NCBI RefSeq assembly: GCF_017357245.1 | Contig: NZ_CP071612.1 | Location: forward strand, 1,243,001-1,307,000 | Length of the DNA: 64,000 bases | Source of the DNA: Rhizobium bangladeshense | GTDB lineage: Bacteria; Pseudomonadota; Alphaproteobacteria; Rhizobiales; Rhizobiaceae | Reading direction: 5' to 3' | In this document: positions 35,982 through 43,891 of the stretch, one piece after another | Layout: each line of letters begins with the position of its first letter | Position numbering within the stretch: position 1 is the stretch's first letter | The notes under the pieces: generated by a model | The model's input: the letters and a program-made list of their open reading frames with translations, nothing else | Database searches by the model: none | Told to the model about the DNA's origin: nothing | Position numbers and translations under genes: made by a program

Positions 35982-37523
35982 GTGCGAGTATTGAGTGACA
36001 TTGGCGGCTGGGTGACGGCCCTCGTAGACCGGGCGGCGACAAGCTGGCTTTCCCGGACGGGTGGCGGCGAAGCCGTGCGCCAGCGCGAGCTTGCGATTTT
36101 GCGGCGCCTCGTGCTGCTCTCCTCGGCCGCACTCGTCGCCGCCCCTGTCGGTCTTTCGGCGGTCACCAGCCCCGCCGTCGCGCTGCCGGCCGGCGTCGCC
36201 ATGGTCTGCGCCGCTTTTCTCTTTTCCGCCGTCGGCAGCATCGCGCTTGCCCGCCAGGGCTCGTCCGCCGGCATTGCCACACAGTCGGCAGAGGATTTCT
36301 TCCTCGCCGTCACCCCCGGCCTCGTCTTCTTCCTGGATCCGCACGGCAGCGTCGCCACCATAGGCGGCCGCGACCGGCGCGATTTCCTTGCCTGGATGCG
36401 CGAGCCGAAGGGCAGGGGCTTTCTGGAGCAGGTGCATGTCTCCGACCGTATCCTGTTCCTGCAGGCGCTGGATGACCTCAGGCGCGGCGAAGATGCTGCA
36501 AGCGTCGATCTGCGCCTCGACCGGCCCTCGGTCTCGCGCGATCAGCGCCAGTTCGCCTACCTGAGAATGGACATGACGGCGCGACGCGATGCCGATGGCG
36601 AGCTTGCCGCCGTCATTGCCCAGCTGCGGGACGTGTCCGTCGAGCAGCAACTGCGGGCCGAAGCCCAGAACCGTGCGGCCGACGCCGAATCGGCAAACGA
36701 TGCCAAGTCGCGCTTCCTCGCCGCGGTCAGCCACGAACTGCGGACGCCGCTGAACGCCATTCTCGGCTTCTCCGATATTCTGATCGGCGAATATTTCGGC
36801 AAGTTCGAAAACGACCGTCAGCGTGAATATGTCGGCCTCGTCCGCGAGTCCGGCGCGCATCTGCTCTCGGTCGTCAATACCATGCTCGACATGAGCAAGA
36901 TCGAAGCCGGCCGCTACGAACTGATTCTCGAAGCCTTCGATATCTCGGGCTCCGTCAGATCCTGCGAATCGATGCTGGCACTGCAAGCCAAGACCAAGGG
37001 CGTCACCCTGACGAGCCGGATTCAGCGCGGGCTTGGCGAGGTCGTCGCAGATCAGCGCGCTATCCAGCAGATCCTCATCAACCTCGTCGGCAATGCCGTG
37101 AAATTCACCGAGGCCGGCGGCGTCGTCTCCGTCGATGCGGCGGCGCGTGACGGCATCCTGAAGCTGACGGTCAGTGATACCGGCATCGGCATTGCCGCCG
37201 ACAAGCTCGCAATGCTCGGCCAGCCCTTCGTCCAGATCCAGAACGATTACACCCGCCGCTTCGAGGGCAGTGGTCTCGGCCTCTCGCTGGTCAAGGGGCT
37301 GGTGGCGCTGCATGGCGGGAATTTTGCGATTGCCAGCCAGCCGGGCGAGGGTACGATCATCACCATCGAGATCGCGATGGACGGCTCGGGCGCCCGGCGC
37401 GCTGAAAATGCCGACCATGGCGCGACTGTCGAATTTCCGCCGCGGCTGAAGGACGCGGTCGGTACCGGAGTAGAATTGAAAGAGGGGCTTTTCGATGGCC
37501 GCGCGCAAGCGAAAATCGCCTAA
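35982..37523 (+). CDS. membrane sensor histidine kinase, possibly DivJ-like
   Basis: From the GTG at 35982 (alternatives 35967 GTG and 35991 TTG) the product is 513 residues. Two hydrophobic segments lie at about residues 40-85, followed by a PAS-like region. HisKA has SHELRTPLNAILGFSDIL with the phospho-His near residue 251. The ATPase has QILINLVGNAVKFTE, DTGIGI and GSGLGLSL. The kinase core closely resembles DivJ/PleC-type cell-cycle kinases of Alphaproteobacteria (inference). No response regulator is adjacent. The 3' end overlaps the next gene by 29 bases. Confidence 0.9.
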   Translation: MRVLSDIGGWVTALVDRAATSWLSRTGGGEAVRQRELAILRRLVLLSSAALVAAPVGLSAVTSPAVALPAGVAMVCAAFLFSAVGSIALARQGSSAGIATQSAEDFFLAVTPGLVFFLDPHGSVATIGGRDRRDFLAWMREPKGRGFLEQVHVSDRILFLQALDDLRRGEDAASVDLRLDRPSVSRDQRQFAYLRMDMTARRDADGELAAVIAQLRDVSVEQQLRAEAQNRAADAESANDAKSRFLAAVSHELRTPLNAILGFSDILIGEYFGKFENDRQREYVGLVRESGAHLLSVVNTMLDMSKIEAGRYELILEAFDISGSVRSCESMLALQAKTKGVTLTSRIQRGLGEVVADQRAIQQILINLVGNAVKFTEAGGVVSVDAAARDGILKLTVSDTGIGIAADKLAMLGQPFVQIQNDYTRRFEGSGLGLSLVKGLVALHGGNFAIASQPGEGTIITIEIAMDGSGARRAENADHGATVEFPPRLKDAVGTGVELKEGLFDGRAQAKIA

Positions 37524-38451
37524 GGGGAAGAAGCGACGGCAACAGCCGGGCCTTGTCGTCTCGGCTGCGGCCGCTCTCGGCGGCCTCGGCCTGCAGGGCG
37601 CATCTGCGCTGGGCGGTCTCGGCCTGCAGGGGGCATCCGCACTGGGCGGCGTTATCGGTCGCAATCCGTCTGTCGCCGGCGGCACGATCGCCTTCTTCGT
37701 CATCTTCTCCTTCGTTGCGGCCAATGCGCTCTGGTATCAGCCTGGGCTGCATCCGCACCCGATTTTCCGCACTCGCGACCCGCAGTCTCCTAACGTGCTC
37801 GGTGCCCGTCGCCCGGCCGAAGAACAACCGGCTGACGTCACCACCTTCCGGATCGAACGGCCGGAGGATGCCGCCGCCACCACCGGCGGGACGCCGGCGC
37901 CGGCCGCACCCGCTCAGCAGCCGAGCCAGCTCGTCATGGACATCCAGCAGCAGCTGGTGCGCCGCGGCCTCTATAATGGCACAGCTGACGGCATCATCGG
38001 CCCCCGCACCAGTGCGGCCATCCTCTTCTTCCAAGAGACCGTCGGCATGGCCCAGACCGGGGAGGCGACGCCGGAGGTGCTGGCCGCGCTGAAAACGGAC
38101 GCTGCCGGCCCCTCGACCGTGCCCGTGGAAAAGCCGCGCGAGGATGTAAGCTCGCAGGCGGCGGCGGAAGACCCGGTCGCCGCAGCGATCCGCAGCGCCG
38201 AAAAGACCGTCAAGACGGCTCCAGCAGCCGCGAAGCAGCTTCCATCAAACGAGCTCGCCGCTGTCGACCTGGTGCTGAAGATTCAAAAGGGTCTTTCTAA
38301 CATGGCCTATGCCAATGTCGGCGTCGACGGTGTGGCCGGCGAGCAGACGCGTGCTGCCATTCGGCACTTCCAGAAGCACTACAACCTTCCGGAAAACGGC
38401 GAGCCGAACGAGGCAGTGCTGAAGAAATTGAAGGAAATCGGCGCGATTTAG
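37495..38451 (+). CDS. peptidoglycan-binding (PG_binding_1) membrane protein
   Basis: AGAGGGG precedes the ATG at 37495, inside the kinase gene. The 318-residue product has a basic N-terminus, two in-frame GGLGLQGASAL repeats (residues 29-50), one membrane segment (about 63-83), a Pro/Ala-rich linker and two peptidoglycan-binding domains (about 140-195, VMDIQQQLVRRGLYNGTADG; and 255-316, LVLKIQKGLSNMAYANVGVDG). It would tether the envelope to the wall. The overlap suggests translational coupling with the kinase. Confidence 0.88.
   Translation: MAARKRKSPKGKKRRQQPGLVVSAAAALGGLGLQGASALGGLGLQGASALGGVIGRNPSVAGGTIAFFVIFSFVAANALWYQPGLHPHPIFRTRDPQSPNVLGARRPAEEQPADVTTFRIERPEDAAATTGGTPAPAAPAQQPSQLVMDIQQQLVRRGLYNGTADGIIGPRTSAAILFFQETVGMAQTGEATPEVLAALKTDAAGPSTVPVEKPREDVSSQAAAEDPVAAAIRSAEKTVKTAPAAAKQLPSNELAAVDLVLKIQKGLSNMAYANVGVDGVAGEQTRAAIRHFQKHYNLPENGEPNEAVLKKLKEIGAI
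37579..37650 (+). repeat. in-frame 33-bp tandem repeat
   Basis: Two near-identical 33-base units encode GGLGLQGASAL twice in the N-terminus of the peptidoglycan-binding protein, and a third partial unit starts with GG. The copies differ only at silent or single positions, so copy number may vary among strains. Confidence 0.8.
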
Positions 38452-38548
38452 GCATTTGCGGCAGGTACTACAACCTAAGTCTAAGACGCGGCGTCGTTCG
38501 CAACTTATTAACCATGTTGTCCGAAGCTTTGCCAATTGAGGGCGGGGG

Positions 38549-40006
38549 ATGTCGGTCATGCATGCGCTGAAGGCGATAGACGGTCTGGCCGGAGAACCGG
38601 CGGTCGAAGTGGAAGGCCGTGATCGCGAGGGATTGCGCCACATCCTGCAGCGCCTTGCCGAAGAAGCCTCCACCCTTGGCATCGATCTCGTCGATATTGC
38701 CGGCGCCATTCAGGACATGGCGGCGATGTCGGCGCGCCATGCCTCCGCCTTCGATCACGTCACCAGCACCGCGCTTTCGATTGCCGAGACCAATCGCTCC
38801 GTCGCCCTGTCGCTGCGCGAGACCGACCGCACCGCGACCGAAGCGCGCCAAATGCTCAAGGAGTCCGCCGACCGCCTATCCGGCTCCGTCGCCGAGATCG
38901 GCCATATGGTTCAGTCTTCCAACGTCATCGGCGCTGAAATCGCCGGCTTCTCGAAATCGCTTGCCGATGTCGACAAGATTGCCGAGGAGATCAGCACCAT
39001 TGCCCGTCAGACCAACCTCCTGGCGCTGAACGCCGCGATCGAGGCGGCGCGCGCCGGCGATGCAGGCAAGGGTTTTGCCGTCGTCGCCGCTGAGGTGCGC
39101 GCACTTTCGCTGCAGACCTCGAAGGCGACGGACTCCATTCAGGACACGCTGGATGAGTTGCGGGTGAAGATCGACCGTCTGTCGGCGGTCGGTGGCGACG
39201 CGCGCGACAGCGCCGCCGGCGTGCGCGACAAGTCGGAGGCGATGCGCGGTGCCTTCGAAAGCATGGAACATGTCATCACCCGCATTCTCGACAGTTCGAC
39301 CGTCATGGCCAACACCACCGAGGCGGTCGACCAGCAATGCGCCGGTTTCGTCCAGAAACTCGGCGAAATGTCTGGCGAGGTCGCCGGTTCGAATGTCAGG
39401 CTGCAGCAGGCGGCTAAACGCGTCGACAGTGTCGTCGGCCTGTCGGAAACGCTGATCCAGTTGACGGCTAGTGCCGGCGTCAAGACCGCCGACAGCCGTT
39501 GGATCGAGGAAGCGCAATCGGTGGCGCGGCAGATTTCAGGCGCTTTCGAACGTGCCGTCGCCGAGGGCCAGATCGGTCTCGACGCCCTCTTCGACCGACG
39601 CTACCGGCCAATACCGGGCACCGATCCGGTTCAGATGATGGCCGCCTTCACCGAACTCGCCGACCGCCTGCTGCCGCCGATTCAGGAGCCTGTCGTTGCC
39701 CTGGACGAGCGCATTGCCTTCTGCGCGGCAGTCGACGAAAACGGATACCTGCCAACTCATAACCGGAAGTTCTCGCAACCACAGCGGCCGGGCGATGTCG
39801 TCTGGAACACGGCCAATTGCCGCAATCGCCGCATCTTCGCCGATCGCGTCGGCCTTGCCGCCGGCCGCAGCACCGCGGCTTTCCTCGTCCAGACCTATCG
39901 GCGCGACATGGGCGGCGGCAATTTCGTGATGATGAAGGATATCTCCGCGCCGATCACCGTCAGGGGCCGCCATTGGGGCGGCTTGCGGCTGGCAGTCAAG
40001 GTCTGA
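38549..40006 (+). CDS. soluble methyl-accepting chemotaxis protein with C-terminal sensor domain
   Basis: The 485-residue product has no membrane segment. A long helical signalling domain has the receptor tip [34 protein letters not shown] at about residues 150-185. After residue 390 comes a compact domain with [28 protein letters not shown] and [21 protein letters not shown], known from a group of receptors with sensor last. It likely senses a cytoplasmic signal and works through CheA/CheW elsewhere. A TTAACCAT CtrA-type half-site lies near 38509. Confidence 0.9.
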   Translation: MSVMHALKAIDGLAGEPAVEVEGRDREGLRHILQRLAEEASTLGIDLVDIAGAIQDMAAMSARHASAFDHVTSTALSIAETNRSVALSLRETDRTATEARQMLKESADRLSGSVAEIGHMVQSSNVIGAEIAGFSKSLADVDKIAEEISTIARQTNLLALNAAIEAARAGDAGKGFAVVAAEVRALSLQTSKATDSIQDTLDELRVKIDRLSAVGGDARDSAAGVRDKSEAMRGAFESMEHVITRILDSSTVMANTTEAVDQQCAGFVQKLGEMSGEVAGSNVRLQQAAKRVDSVVGLSETLIQLTASAGVKTADSRWIEEAQSVARQISGAFERAVAEGQIGLDALFDRRYRPIPGTDPVQMMAAFTELADRLLPPIQEPVVALDERIAFCAAVDENGYLPTHNRKFSQPQRPGDVVWNTANCRNRRIFADRVGLAAGRSTAAFLVQTYRRDMGGGNFVMMKDISAPITVRGRHWGGLRLAVKV

Positions 40007-40067
40007 CGCATTCGTCAAAGCTCGACTGCGGATTGCCGGCGCCCGCGGCCCAGTCTATATCGCCTCG

Positions 40068-40412
40068 ATGAGATTACGCGCCGACATCTTCGTGTCCTCG
40101 CTACTGCGCCGCGTCTTCGCAAACGGCGATTTCGCCGCTGTGGAGAAGAGGGGCGCGGAGGAAGCGGGCGCGATCTTCATCCGCCAGCACTTTCGCGACG
40201 GCCTGGAAACGCTCTATGCGCCGGCGCCGCAGACCGCTTTCGGCGAAGACGAGGTCCGCGACCGCCTGTTCGAAGTCCGTCTCGCGCGCAGCGAGCCGGA
40301 AGCGGTGCGGGTGATGCTGGAGCGCGAACGCCGCTTCGACCCCGACCTCTGGATCGTCGAGCTGGAGGCGGAGGAACTGGGCGACGTGATCCCGCTGGCG
40401 GGTGATCGTTGA
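40068..40412 (+). CDS. DUF1491 family protein
   Basis: The 114-residue product matches DUF1491: MRLRADIFVSSLLRRVF, GAEEAGAIFIRQHF, YAPAPQTAF, and ERRFDPDLWIVELE. It is a small cytoplasmic alphaproteobacterial protein of unknown function, with no membrane segment. It follows the chemoreceptor on the same strand by 61 bases and ends before the convergent DUF2336 gene. Confidence 0.92.
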   Translation: MRLRADIFVSSLLRRVFANGDFAAVEKRGAEEAGAIFIRQHFRDGLETLYAPAPQTAFGEDEVRDRLFEVRLARSEPEAVRVMLERERRFDPDLWIVELEAEELGDVIPLAGDR

Positions 40413-40430
40413 GAGCCAGGTCCGGTCAGC

Positions 40431-41417
40431 TCAACGGGACCGCCGTCCCAGCACGCGCATGTCGCGCTGCGCCGGCGGCTGGCGACTGAAGCGGTGGTTG
40501 TCCGTTTCCCGAGATGTGCGTGAATCGGATGCTTCGGATTTGTAGGTGTAGCGATCAGCGCGCCGCCAGCTCTCCACCCTTTCGTGGCATTCCTCCGGAT
40601 CGAGCGCATCGAGCACCATCCAGCCGCGCGTCACATTGTGCTGTCGTTCGGCAAGATGCGGATAGAATTTTTCCAGCACGAAGACGGCGTCGAGAAAGCC
40701 CATGCCGAGGCTCGTCAGCGTCGTGGCGAGCTGCTGGCCGGACAGGTCGAGCATGATGCGCTCGGCAAGCCAGCGGCTGGCGGAAAGCGCGTCGGCGAGC
40801 GCGGTAGCGAAATGCGTCGCCTCGCGCGAGCGGGCGAAGCGCACCAGCAGCGCTTCCTGAATGTCGGTGAGGGTGCGCAGGCCGAGCCTGTCCTGATCGT
40901 CGCGGCCGAGATGGCCGGCAAGATCGAGGATGCGCCCGCGCAAGGCCTCTTCATTGGCGAGGCGCTGCCCCTCCAGCGCTTCGGCCTCGCTGCTCTCCGC
41001 CTGAGCCGGCGAAAGCGGGACGGCGAACAGTTCGGTGGTCGGCGCCGAAGGTGCCGCGGCGCGCGGCTGGGTCTGGCGCAAGGCCACCAGCGCGTCGATG
41101 ACCTTCGGTGAGAGCGAATCGCGGCTGACGATCGCCTTGACATGCGCAGCACCCTGCATGCGCGCGATGGTGATCAGCGTGTCGTCGGAGATAGCCTTCG
41201 AGGCGGTAAGAAAAGGCGCGGCGATTTCGATCGGCTGATTGCCTATGAACAACGCCACAGCTGCCGGCATGGTCTTGCATTGGGAAAGGGCGGCGACCGC
41301 TTGTCGCTTGGCCTCGTCGGAGGAAGCCTGGAACAGCGGTGTGAAAAGTTCGGCGAATTGGCGCAGCTCGGATCGTGTCGGACGAGACAGGCTCTCGAAA
41401 CTGCTGACGGTCGCCAT
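40431..41417 (-). CDS. DUF2336 domain-containing protein
   Basis: From the ATG at 41417 the product is 328 residues; upstream in-frame codons add a leader unlike the family. DUF2336 features are SSFESLSRPTRSELRQFAELFTPLFQ at the start and VFVLEKFYPHLA later. The protein is all-helical with HEAT-like repeats (about residues 15-280). Its role is unknown. A related gene set in Alphaproteobacteria associates DUF2336 with cell-cycle or polar functions, which I cannot confirm here. Confidence 0.85.
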   Translation of the reverse strand: MATVSSFESLSRPTRSELRQFAELFTPLFQASSDEAKRQAVAALSQCKTMPAAVALFIGNQPIEIAAPFLTASKAISDDTLITIARMQGAAHVKAIVSRDSLSPKVIDALVALRQTQPRAAAPSAPTTELFAVPLSPAQAESSEAEALEGQRLANEEALRGRILDLAGHLGRDDQDRLGLRTLTDIQEALLVRFARSREATHFATALADALSASRWLAERIMLDLSGQQLATTLTSLGMGFLDAVFVLEKFYPHLAERQHNVTRGWMVLDALDPEECHERVESWRRADRYTYKSEASDSRTSRETDNHRFSRQPPAQRDMRVLGRRSR

Positions 41418-42425
41418 TAACACCACGTCCTTTTTCCTGACGGCCAACGGGCCCTCTAGGTCTCGAAACCGGTCACGCACAAGCACACCCTGAAAACGCA
41501 GAACCAAGGGAAACCATGGGGCCGATAGCGCTGGCGGGGACGCCTGTCGGACCACACGATATGAACAAATCCTACACCGGTACGGTTAATGGATGCTGAA
41601 GATTTTATTAAAATGCTACAGAAATGTACACGCTGAGGGTGTAAAGGATGGCCGGCAATCGGAAAGCCATCGTTTTGAAATGGCGCTGCGGCCGTTCTGC
41701 CGCCGGTGCGCTGCCGAGACAGCCCGGTCCCTCCTGATCGGGTCCGGCGGTCGGCGGCTTTCGCGGCTGTCTTCATCAGCGTGCCAAAGGGGAGGCGGTG
41801 TCGACATGCAGCTTCGGCTTCACGCTCCCGATGCGTCCGTCTCAGGAAGCAGTCAAAACATGCCGCAAAGAGGAAGATGAAGATCAGGCTGTTGCTTGCA
41901 GCGGCTTCGAACCTGGCGGAACTGCCATCGATCCGCCTCTAAAACGCGTGGCCGCGGCAAGGCAAACCTGAGCAGATCAAGACGTGCCGCAACAAGTATT
42001 TTTGTGCCGCATATTTGCAACAGCGGCGCCGCTTGCTGCAGATGGGTCGTTGCGCTGCCGTCAACTACATGAATTATCTTTAGTATTTCATAACTGCCCG
42101 CCTTTGGGGCTTTCAGCAATCCGCATGAAACCAAATCGACTCCTCGCGCGTTGAAGAAGAAGTCATGGAAACTGTATTTGGCATCCGCCGAATATTAGTA
42201 AACTGTTAACTGTCATATGTCTCAATTCGGACAGGAACGACGCGATTTGAGTGTTTGGATCGTCGAAACTCCGCATCACGGTATTTCAGTCAGGTGCCGT
42301 GGGAAAGGCGCGAATGCCCTCGGTCCGGTCATGCCGGCACCGCAGGACGCGCCGGCCCGCAGAGTGGCGGGCAGGGTGAAATCCATCGCAAGTTCATCCG
42401 TCTCGGGCAGTGCATGGAGACGAGA
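41418..42425. other. 1-kb region without a recognisable gene
   Basis: Several open frames cross this stretch, but none has a family resemblance, consistent codon use and a ribosome-binding site together. The segment is more AT-rich than its flanks, particularly 41560-41640 and 42040-42220. It may hold a promoter for the DUF2336 gene, a small RNA or a decayed gene. I see no repeat or tRNA in it. Confidence 0.4.
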
Positions 42426-42593
42426 ATGGCAATAGTAGTCGCATTGGCGGATCGGCGGCCGCGGGCGCCGCGTCGCCTGGACAAGGAACCGCGCGAAGCC
42501 AAGATCCTCTGGTTCACCGGGGTCCGTTACGAGCGGCTCGCCGAGAGCCCTAGACATAGCCCGGCGCCCGCGCCGCGCGCCAATAACAAGTAA
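42426..42593 (+). CDS. small hypothetical protein, 55 aa
   Basis: GGAG lies six bases before the ATG at 42426. The product is very basic, with AIVVALADRRPRAPRRLDKEPREAKILWFTGVRYERL, a pattern I recall from short proteins conserved in Rhizobiales, with no known function. An ATG four codons upstream is an alternative. It may be in a one-gene unit. Confidence 0.65.
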   Translation: MAIVVALADRRPRAPRRLDKEPREAKILWFTGVRYERLAESPRHSPAPAPRANNK

Positions 42594-42634
42594 GCGCCTC
42601 TTCAACCGCAGCGCGTGGCCCGAAATGCGGGCAG

Positions 42635-43183
42635 TTAGCGGATGGTGAATTGCTCGCAGCCCGCTTCAGTCAGGAAGTTGCGCGCCGCTTCATCGAAGCT
42701 TGTTTGTGGCGCCAGGGTCCGCAGGACGGCATAACCGTCGGGCCTTGCCATTTCCACCAGGATAGCCTGCTCCAGCTCCTGCGGCAGGTTCTTGCGCAGA
42801 TCCGTCAGCTGCATCGGGCTGCCTGCCAGCACGTCGAGCGCGCCGCCGACCGAGGTCCTGTCGTTCATGCTGAAGACTTCATTGGAGGCGCTGTCGTAGA
42901 TCGCGATCGACCAGAAGGGCACATTGCCCTTCGCGGTGAAATGCACCGGCGCATCCTCGACGTCAAAAGAGCAGACGGCGGTCCGCACGAAAGGGTCGCG
43001 ATTGGCAAGGCCCGCTTCGTCATACTGGTCGGTCAGCAGGTGGAAATTGTTGGGTTCTCCTTCCGCCGCCACGCGGGTGGCCGCATCCCTGCCGGTGAAG
43101 TGCGGCAGGGAAAGGATGATGACGAGATGTAGGAGCGCCGCGCCGAAAAGTCCGGTCAGGACGGCGAAGAGTATTCTAAGCAT
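42635..43183 (-). CDS. DUF1254 domain-containing membrane protein
   Basis: The 182-residue product has an N-terminal membrane segment (ILFAVLTGLFGAALLHLVIILSL), then DUF1254-type sequence: VRTAVCSFDVEDAPVHFTAKGNVPFWSIAIYDS, NEVFSMNDRT and FDEAARNFLTEAGC. Its ATG overlaps the stop of the DUF1214 gene by eight bases, so the two are coupled and the products may form a complex. Function is unknown. Confidence 0.85.
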   Translation of the reverse strand: MLRILFAVLTGLFGAALLHLVIILSLPHFTGRDAATRVAAEGEPNNFHLLTDQYDEAGLANRDPFVRTAVCSFDVEDAPVHFTAKGNVPFWSIAIYDSASNEVFSMNDRTSVGGALDVLAGSPMQLTDLRKNLPQELEQAILVEMARPDGYAVLRTLAPQTSFDEAARNFLTEAGCEQFTIR

Positions 43184-43763
43184 TGCCGCATCCGGTCTTG
43201 GTGAGCTTCGGCATGGCGAGGTCGATGACGCCGGAGCTGCCGGCGGTCGGCGTGTCGAACAGCGTTAGCACCAGACGGAAGGTTCCGGCCTGCGGCAAGG
43301 CCAGCCAATTGCCCGGCTGGGCCACGGCGGAGATTTCGATCGCGAAGCTGCTGTCGGGCTGGCGCAGCACCGTCCAGGAGTTGAGCGCTGCGGGAAGGCC
43401 GGTCTTCACCGCCGCCGGATTGCCGCCATTGTCAGCCGTGAATAGGGTCCAGAGCCGGGCCGGCGGCGTCTGCCCGCTGATGCGGTAACGGCAGCCGGCA
43501 TTTAGCCGTGCGCCTTCGTCATCGACGCTCGCCGTGAAGGTCAGCCCTTCCGCGCTGCCGTAGAGAAGTTTTCCGGCGCGTGCTCGATGCGACTTGGCAT
43601 AAGGGTCGGCATCGACCGTCTGCAAGGCCGGAAAGGCCTCCCAGGCGCCGAGCTTGATCGCTCCGAAACCCTGTGTCGCATCCAGCGCGTAAAGCGAAAT
43701 CATGATCCCGCCGCCAAAGGCGACGATCAGCGTGATCAGGATGAAAAGGGGAAATCGAAACAC
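43176..43763 (-). CDS. DUF1214 domain-containing protein
   Basis: The 195-residue product starts with a membrane segment (FPLFILITLIVAFGGGIMISLYAL). The DUF1214 region follows, with YLGALKLG-like QGFGAIKLGAWEAFP, RYRISGQTPPARLWTLFTADN and WLALPQAGTFRLVLTLFD. It is the first of a two-gene operon with DUF1254. These two domains also occur fused in larger enzymes, which agrees with a joint function. Confidence 0.88.
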   Translation of the reverse strand: MFRFPLFILITLIVAFGGGIMISLYALDATQGFGAIKLGAWEAFPALQTVDADPYAKSHRARAGKLLYGSAEGLTFTASVDDEGARLNAGCRYRISGQTPPARLWTLFTADNGGNPAAVKTGLPAALNSWTVLRQPDSSFAIEISAVAQPGNWLALPQAGTFRLVLTLFDTPTAGSSGVIDLAMPKLTKTGCGNA

Positions 43764-43891
43764 GTCATGACCTTGGAAAACGGGATGACAGGGTTACCAC
43801 TGATTCTGGCGGGGTGGAATGCCGGGTGGCGACATAGGCGCCGATTGGCGGCGGGCGGATGCGGGACATCTGCCGGAGTTCTTCGGGCCGT

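Noticed and set aside
35913..37724. 603-residue open frame opposite the sensor kinase
   Set aside because: It covers the kinase and its overlap with the wall-binding protein; its composition and repeats (CRPRPPSADAP) are the complement of the tandem repeat.
41593..41880. 95-residue plus-strand frame in the gene-poor gap
   Set aside because: There is no ribosome-binding site, no recognisable motif and inconsistent composition.
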